Source: Thiobacillus sp. (lineage in GTDB: Bacteria; Pseudomonadota; Gammaproteobacteria; Burkholderiales; Thiobacillaceae). Taken from it: a stretch of DNA of 15,799 bases. The position numbers and the translations under genes are program-made. Below, in pieces: positions 13,539 through 15,799 of this stretch (the stretch's first letter is position 1; each line of letters begins with the position of its first letter). The notes beneath the pieces were generated by a model. It ran no database searches and had not been told where the DNA came from. It worked only from the letters and a program-made list of their open reading frames with translations. The stretch covers positions 1-15,799 of the forward strand of contig JANJUT010000151.1 in assembly GCA_024710445.1 (NCBI GenBank), written 5' to 3'.

Positions 13539-14522
13539 CTAGGCTACGCGCAAATTCTTTGCACGTTCGTTTTCTATCAGATTATCCAGGGTGTCGTTCA
13601 GGGTCCACTCCGGCGCGAAGCCCGTCAGGGCACGCAGCTTGTTGAGTTCCGGACGGCGGTGCGTAACGTCCTCGAATTCCTCGCCGTAGGCATCCGCGTA
13701 GGAAATGAAATGCAATGGCGAGGTACTGTGGGTGCGTTGCACGATCAGCTTGGCCAGATCGCAAATGGAAATTTCCTGATCGTTGCCTACGTTCACTACC
13801 TCGCCCCAGGCTTCCGGGCAGCCAGCCAGATAATCCAGCGCCACCACGGTATCGCGCACATCACAGAAGGAGCGGGTTTGCGTACCTTCACCGTAGATGG
13901 TGAGGGGGTCGTTGCTCACCGCCTGCTTGACGAAGCTGGGCACCACCATGCCGTAATGACCGACCTGGTTGGGTCCGATGGTATTGAACAGGCGCACGAC
14001 CACGATATTCAGGCCGTATTTGCGTGCATAGGAAAAGGCGAGGAATTCATCTGCCAGTTTGGTGATGGCATAGGTCCAGCGCAGGCGGCCGGCGGACGGC
14101 AGCACGATGTCATCGGTTTCAGCAAAGCTGCTTTTTGAATTGAAACCATACACTTCGGAGGTGGAGGCGATGATGACCTGCGGGTTCCAGCCACCATGGT
14201 GAATCGCACGCAGGACTTTTTCTGTCCCCGTCATATTGGTCGCCATCACGGCGACCGGGTCTTCCAGTACTTTTTTCACCCCTACAACTGCTGCCATATG
14301 GTAGATGCGGTCGGCCCAGGCGACAGCTTCATCCATTTCACTCCACTGCAAAATGTCGGCCTCGGTAAAGCGGAAAGCGGGATGGCCTCGAAACGGTTTG
14401 ATGTTCGCGAGGGAGCCGGTGCTCAGGTTGTCCACCACATAGACCTGGTCGCCATTCGCCAGGTGGCGCGCTGCCAGGTGCGAGCCAATGAATCCCGCCC
14501 CGCCCGTTATCAAGACATGCAT
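13539..14522 (-). CDS. NAD-dependent sugar-nucleotide epimerase/dehydratase (extended SDR)
   Basis: A 327-residue extended SDR enzyme. The Rossmann motif GGAGFIG lies at 7-13, Asp31 (VVDNLSTG) fits NAD selectivity, STSEVYG at 120-126 carries the catalytic Ser/Thr, and Y151/K155 form the YxxxK pair in WTYAITK. The block TRSFCDVRD (216-224) is shared by GalE/UDP-glucuronate decarboxylase-like members. The exact substrate cannot be told; a UDP-hexose 4-epimerase or a UDP-glucuronate or UDP-xylose route enzyme are both open. As first gene of the operon it would supply the activated sugar for the glycosyltransferase. The ATG at 14522 has GGAAAGG upstream at about 9 nt, and a sigma-54 type promoter lies 150 bp ahead. 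Confidence 0.9.
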   Translation of the reverse strand: MHVLITGGAGFIGSHLAARHLANGDQVYVVDNLSTGSLANIKPFRGHPAFRFTEADILQWSEMDEAVAWADRIYHMAAVVGVKKVLEDPVAVMATNMTGTEKVLRAIHHGGWNPQVIIASTSEVYGFNSKSSFAETDDIVLPSAGRLRWTYAITKLADEFLAFSYARKYGLNIVVVRLFNTIGPNQVGHYGMVVPSFVKQAVSNDPLTIYGEGTQTRSFCDVRDTVVALDYLAGCPEAWGEVVNVGNDQEISICDLAKLIVQRTHSTSPLHFISYADAYGEEFEDVTHRRPELNKLRALTGFAPEWTLNDTLDNLIENERAKNLRVA

Positions 14523-14594
14523 GTCGTTTGCCTTTCCAAATACTCGCCAGTTTTTGTCGAACTGTTAACAGTGCCGGCATCGAAGTGTCTTATG

Positions 14595-14621
14595 AGTAAC
14601 CATTTAAAACAGGTGGTTACT
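14595..14621. promoter_or_regulatory. Inverted repeat in the operon leader
   Basis: Perfect 8-bp arms AGTAACCA (14595-14602) and TGGTTACT (14614-14621) with an 11-nt AT-rich spacer lie between the predicted sigma-54 start and the epimerase gene. There is no T-run after it in either direction. It could be a repressor operator or an RNA stem in the 5' leader. Confidence 0.5.
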
Positions 14622-14647
14622 ATGGTTTCTGTGCCTGTTATGGCGCA

Positions 14648-14665
14648 TGTCATCAGTACATGACA
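14648..14665. promoter_or_regulatory. Inverted repeat at the predicted transcription start
   Basis: TGTCAT (14648-14653) and ATGACA (14660-14665) form a perfect 6-bp dyad around a 6-nt spacer. On the minus strand it begins 7 bp after the -12 element, so it covers the expected start of the exopolysaccharide transcript. A protein bound here could gate initiation. Confidence 0.4.
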
Positions 14666-14672
14666 GGATCGC

Positions 14673-14688
14673 AGCAAATTATGTGCCA
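14673..14688 (-). promoter_or_regulatory. Sigma-54 (RpoN) promoter of the exopolysaccharide operon
   Basis: On the minus strand the sequence TGGCACATAATTTGCT matches the consensus TGGCAC-R-N4-TTGCW at every defined position, with exactly 10 bases between the GG at -24 and the GC at -12. Initiation near 14661 gives a leader of about 140 nt to the epimerase ATG. Sigma-54 promoters need an enhancer-binding ATPase, so expression is probably switched on by a dedicated signal. Confidence 0.82.
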
Positions 14689-15044
14689 TATTAAGGCGCT
14701 TGAACTTGGGTGTGCGCTATATTGGTGCACTGGTGCTCTGCTTTTTGTGGGGGAGCTCTTTTATAAAGTGCTTTCTTGACGAGGAGAGCGTGCGTGTCAT
14801 TTTCCTATCACTATTATTTCCTATGCTTGTTGATTCGGCCTGATGACGTTTGAAGTGATATTGAAAACCGGCTTGTCCCGGCTGTGTGAGACAGTGCGGG
14901 AGGGCGAATCAATAAGCATTAAAAACAGCGTTCTATTGAAGCGGCTCCACGGAATGACCGACTCAAGGCAACGCAAGAATCATTTTACGGGTTCACTCAC
15001 CTGGCCGCCTCAATGGTCCAGGGTGGGGGCATACTCACGAGGCA
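14689..15044. other. Divergent intergenic region between two sigma-54 promoters
   Basis: No supported gene lies here. A short frame at 14843-15052 lacks a ribosome site and runs through the pgi promoter. The best structured feature is an imperfect dyad at 14877-14900, with CCCG and CTGT on one side and ACAG and CGGG on the other. It sits about 190 bp upstream of the operon promoter and about 145 bp upstream of the pgi promoter, distances normal for an activator enhancer. A GGTGCAC element near 14724-14730 is a further candidate half-site. Confidence 0.4.
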
Positions 15045-15060
15045 TGGCATAGCCGTTGCT
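15045..15060 (+). promoter_or_regulatory. Sigma-54 type promoter upstream of pgi
   Basis: TGGCATAGCCGTTGCT has TGGCA at -24 and TTGCT at -12, with exactly 10 bases between GG and GC. Only the last base of the TGGCAC box departs from consensus. It lies about 95 bp before the pgi ATG and points the opposite way from the operon promoter at 14673-14688. Confidence 0.65.
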
Positions 15061-15108
15061 TGGATAAGGATTGGCAGGGTGGACGCCACGATTGTCGTGA
15101 CGACGCCG

Positions 15109-15136
15109 CATGGTCCAGAGAACATGGTCCAGAGAA
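15109..15136 (+). repeat. Tandem 14-bp duplication just before the pgi ribosome site
   Basis: CATGGTCCAGAGAA occurs twice in immediate succession (15109-15122 and 15123-15136). ATGGTCCAG also appears at 15013-15021. The tandem copy ends 2 bp before the AGGAG of pgi, in the untranslated leader. It may be a replication-slippage duplication or a leader element. Confidence 0.7.
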
Positions 15137-15153
15137 ACAGGAGAAAGTGTTGT

Positions 15154-15799
15154 ATGTCATCGTCGGTATTCGCGAGTCAGGAGCAGAGTGAAGTCCCGGG
15201 ACCATCGCAGCGCTCGGCATGCCAGCAAGTATTGAAGGCGCATCAGGCCCGCATGGCCGGTGTGCATATGCGCGACCTGTTCGAGGCAGACCCGTTGCGT
15301 TTCGAGCGGTTCTCGCTGCAGGTGGGCGAGGTGTTGCTGGATTATTCCAAGAATCGCATCACGGAAGAGAGCATGAGTCTGTTGGTACATCTGGCTGAAG
15401 AGGCAGACGTGGTGGGCTGGCGCGAGCGCATGTTCAACGGTGAGAAAATCAATAATACGGAAAATCGCGCGGTGCTGCATGTGGCGCTACGCAACCGCAG
15501 CAACCGGCCGGTGGTGGTTGATGGCGAGGATGTGATGCCCAAGGTCAATGCCGTCATTGAGCGCATGGGCGCCTTTGCCGAACAGGTGCGGAGCGGGCTG
15601 TGGCGGGGCTACACCGGCGAGCGCATCACCGATGTGGTGAACATTGGCATCGGCGGCTCCGATCTGGGACCGCAGATGGTGGTTCAGGCATTGAAGCCGT
15701 ATCGCCACCCACGCCTGAAAGTGCATTTCATTTCCAATATCGATGGTGCCCACGTCAAGGAAACGCTGGAGTCGCTCAATCCTGAAACGACCCTGTTCA
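15154..15799 (+). CDS. pgi: Glucose-6-phosphate isomerase, 5' part (runs off the window)
   Basis: The first 215 codons of a cytoplasmic enzyme that interconverts glucose 6-phosphate and fructose 6-phosphate. Diagnostic PGI blocks are [22 protein letters not shown] and, most clearly, [13 protein letters not shown], the phosphosugar-binding loop. The catalytic C-terminal half lies beyond the window. The ATG at 15154 has AGGAG at 15139-15143. The sigma-54 type promoter at 15045 and the divergent exopolysaccharide operon suggest that it supplies hexose phosphate for sugar-nucleotide synthesis in step with polymer production; this link is inferred from position and promoter type. Confidence 0.95.
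   Translation, partial: MSSSVFASQEQSEVPGPSQRSACQQVLKAHQARMAGVHMRDLFEADPLRFERFSLQVGEVLLDYSKNRITEESMSLLVHLAEEADVVGWRERMFNGEKINNTENRAVLHVALRNRSNRPVVVDGEDVMPKVNAVIERMGAFAEQVRSGLWRGYTGERITDVVNIGIGGSDLGPQMVVQALKPYRHPRLKVHFISNIDGAHVKETLESLNPETTLF

Noticed and set aside
14843..15052. A 69-codon plus-strand frame in the pgi upstream region
   Set aside because: It has no ribosome site and no recognisable family, and it overlaps the sigma-54 type promoter.
1..15799. CRISPR arrays and insertion sequences
   Set aside because: No regularly spaced repeats and no transposase gene were seen on either strand.

Overview
The window looks like chromosomal DNA of a Gram-negative bacterium of the Pseudomonadota, most likely a betaproteobacterium. 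The basis is an outer-membrane barrel protein ending in Phe, a lipobox lipoprotein, Sec signal peptides, sigma-54 type promoters and fairly GC-rich coding sequence. The genus cannot be fixed from the sequence alone. It holds two unrelated regions separated at about 7.7 kb.

Region 1 (24-7714) is a compact integrated element of about 7.64 kb. It sits in a tRNA-Leu(CAA) gene and is flanked by 49-bp identical direct repeats (24-72 and 7666-7714) that start at the first base of the anticodon loop. All its genes lie on the minus strand. From upstream to downstream they are: a Fic-domain protein, a small lipoprotein, a CI-like XRE regulator, then an operon with a clear promoter. That operon encodes a second XRE regulator, a 44-residue membrane peptide, an 86-residue basic protein, a P2 gpA-like HUH replication endonuclease, an HTH/coiled-coil protein resembling the DUF3653/VC1465 (XafT-like) family, a DUF4224 protein and the tyrosine integrase. 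No capsid, packaging, secretion or conjugation gene is present. The element therefore resembles a rolling-circle, satellite-type mobile element carrying a visibly AT-richer Fic plus lipoprotein cargo. Integrase arm-type repeats (core CTTCTACAA) occur at both ends.

Region 2 (7720-15799) is chromosomal and carbohydrate-related. A minus-strand operon of tightly spaced genes encodes an NAD-dependent sugar-nucleotide epimerase/dehydratase, a membrane family 2 glycosyltransferase, a TPR/beta-barrel outer-membrane protein, a CE4 polysaccharide deacetylase and a GH10 glycoside hydrolase. The logic matches synthase-dependent exopolysaccharide export such as PgaABC, with the two enzymatic halves of PgaB on separate genes and a GH10 enzyme as the hydrolase. 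The GH10 protein lacks the Asn that normally precedes the catalytic acid/base, and the glycosyltransferase has QxxLW in place of QxxRW, so an unusual polymer is plausible.

The 631-bp gap upstream of the epimerase separates this operon from a divergent glucose-6-phosphate isomerase gene (pgi, cut by the window end). Each side carries a -24/-12 sigma-54 type promoter: TGGCAC-N5-TTGCT on the minus strand toward the operon, and TGGCAT-N5-TTGCT on the plus strand toward pgi. This suggests that polymer production and hexose-phosphate supply are induced together by an enhancer-binding activator.
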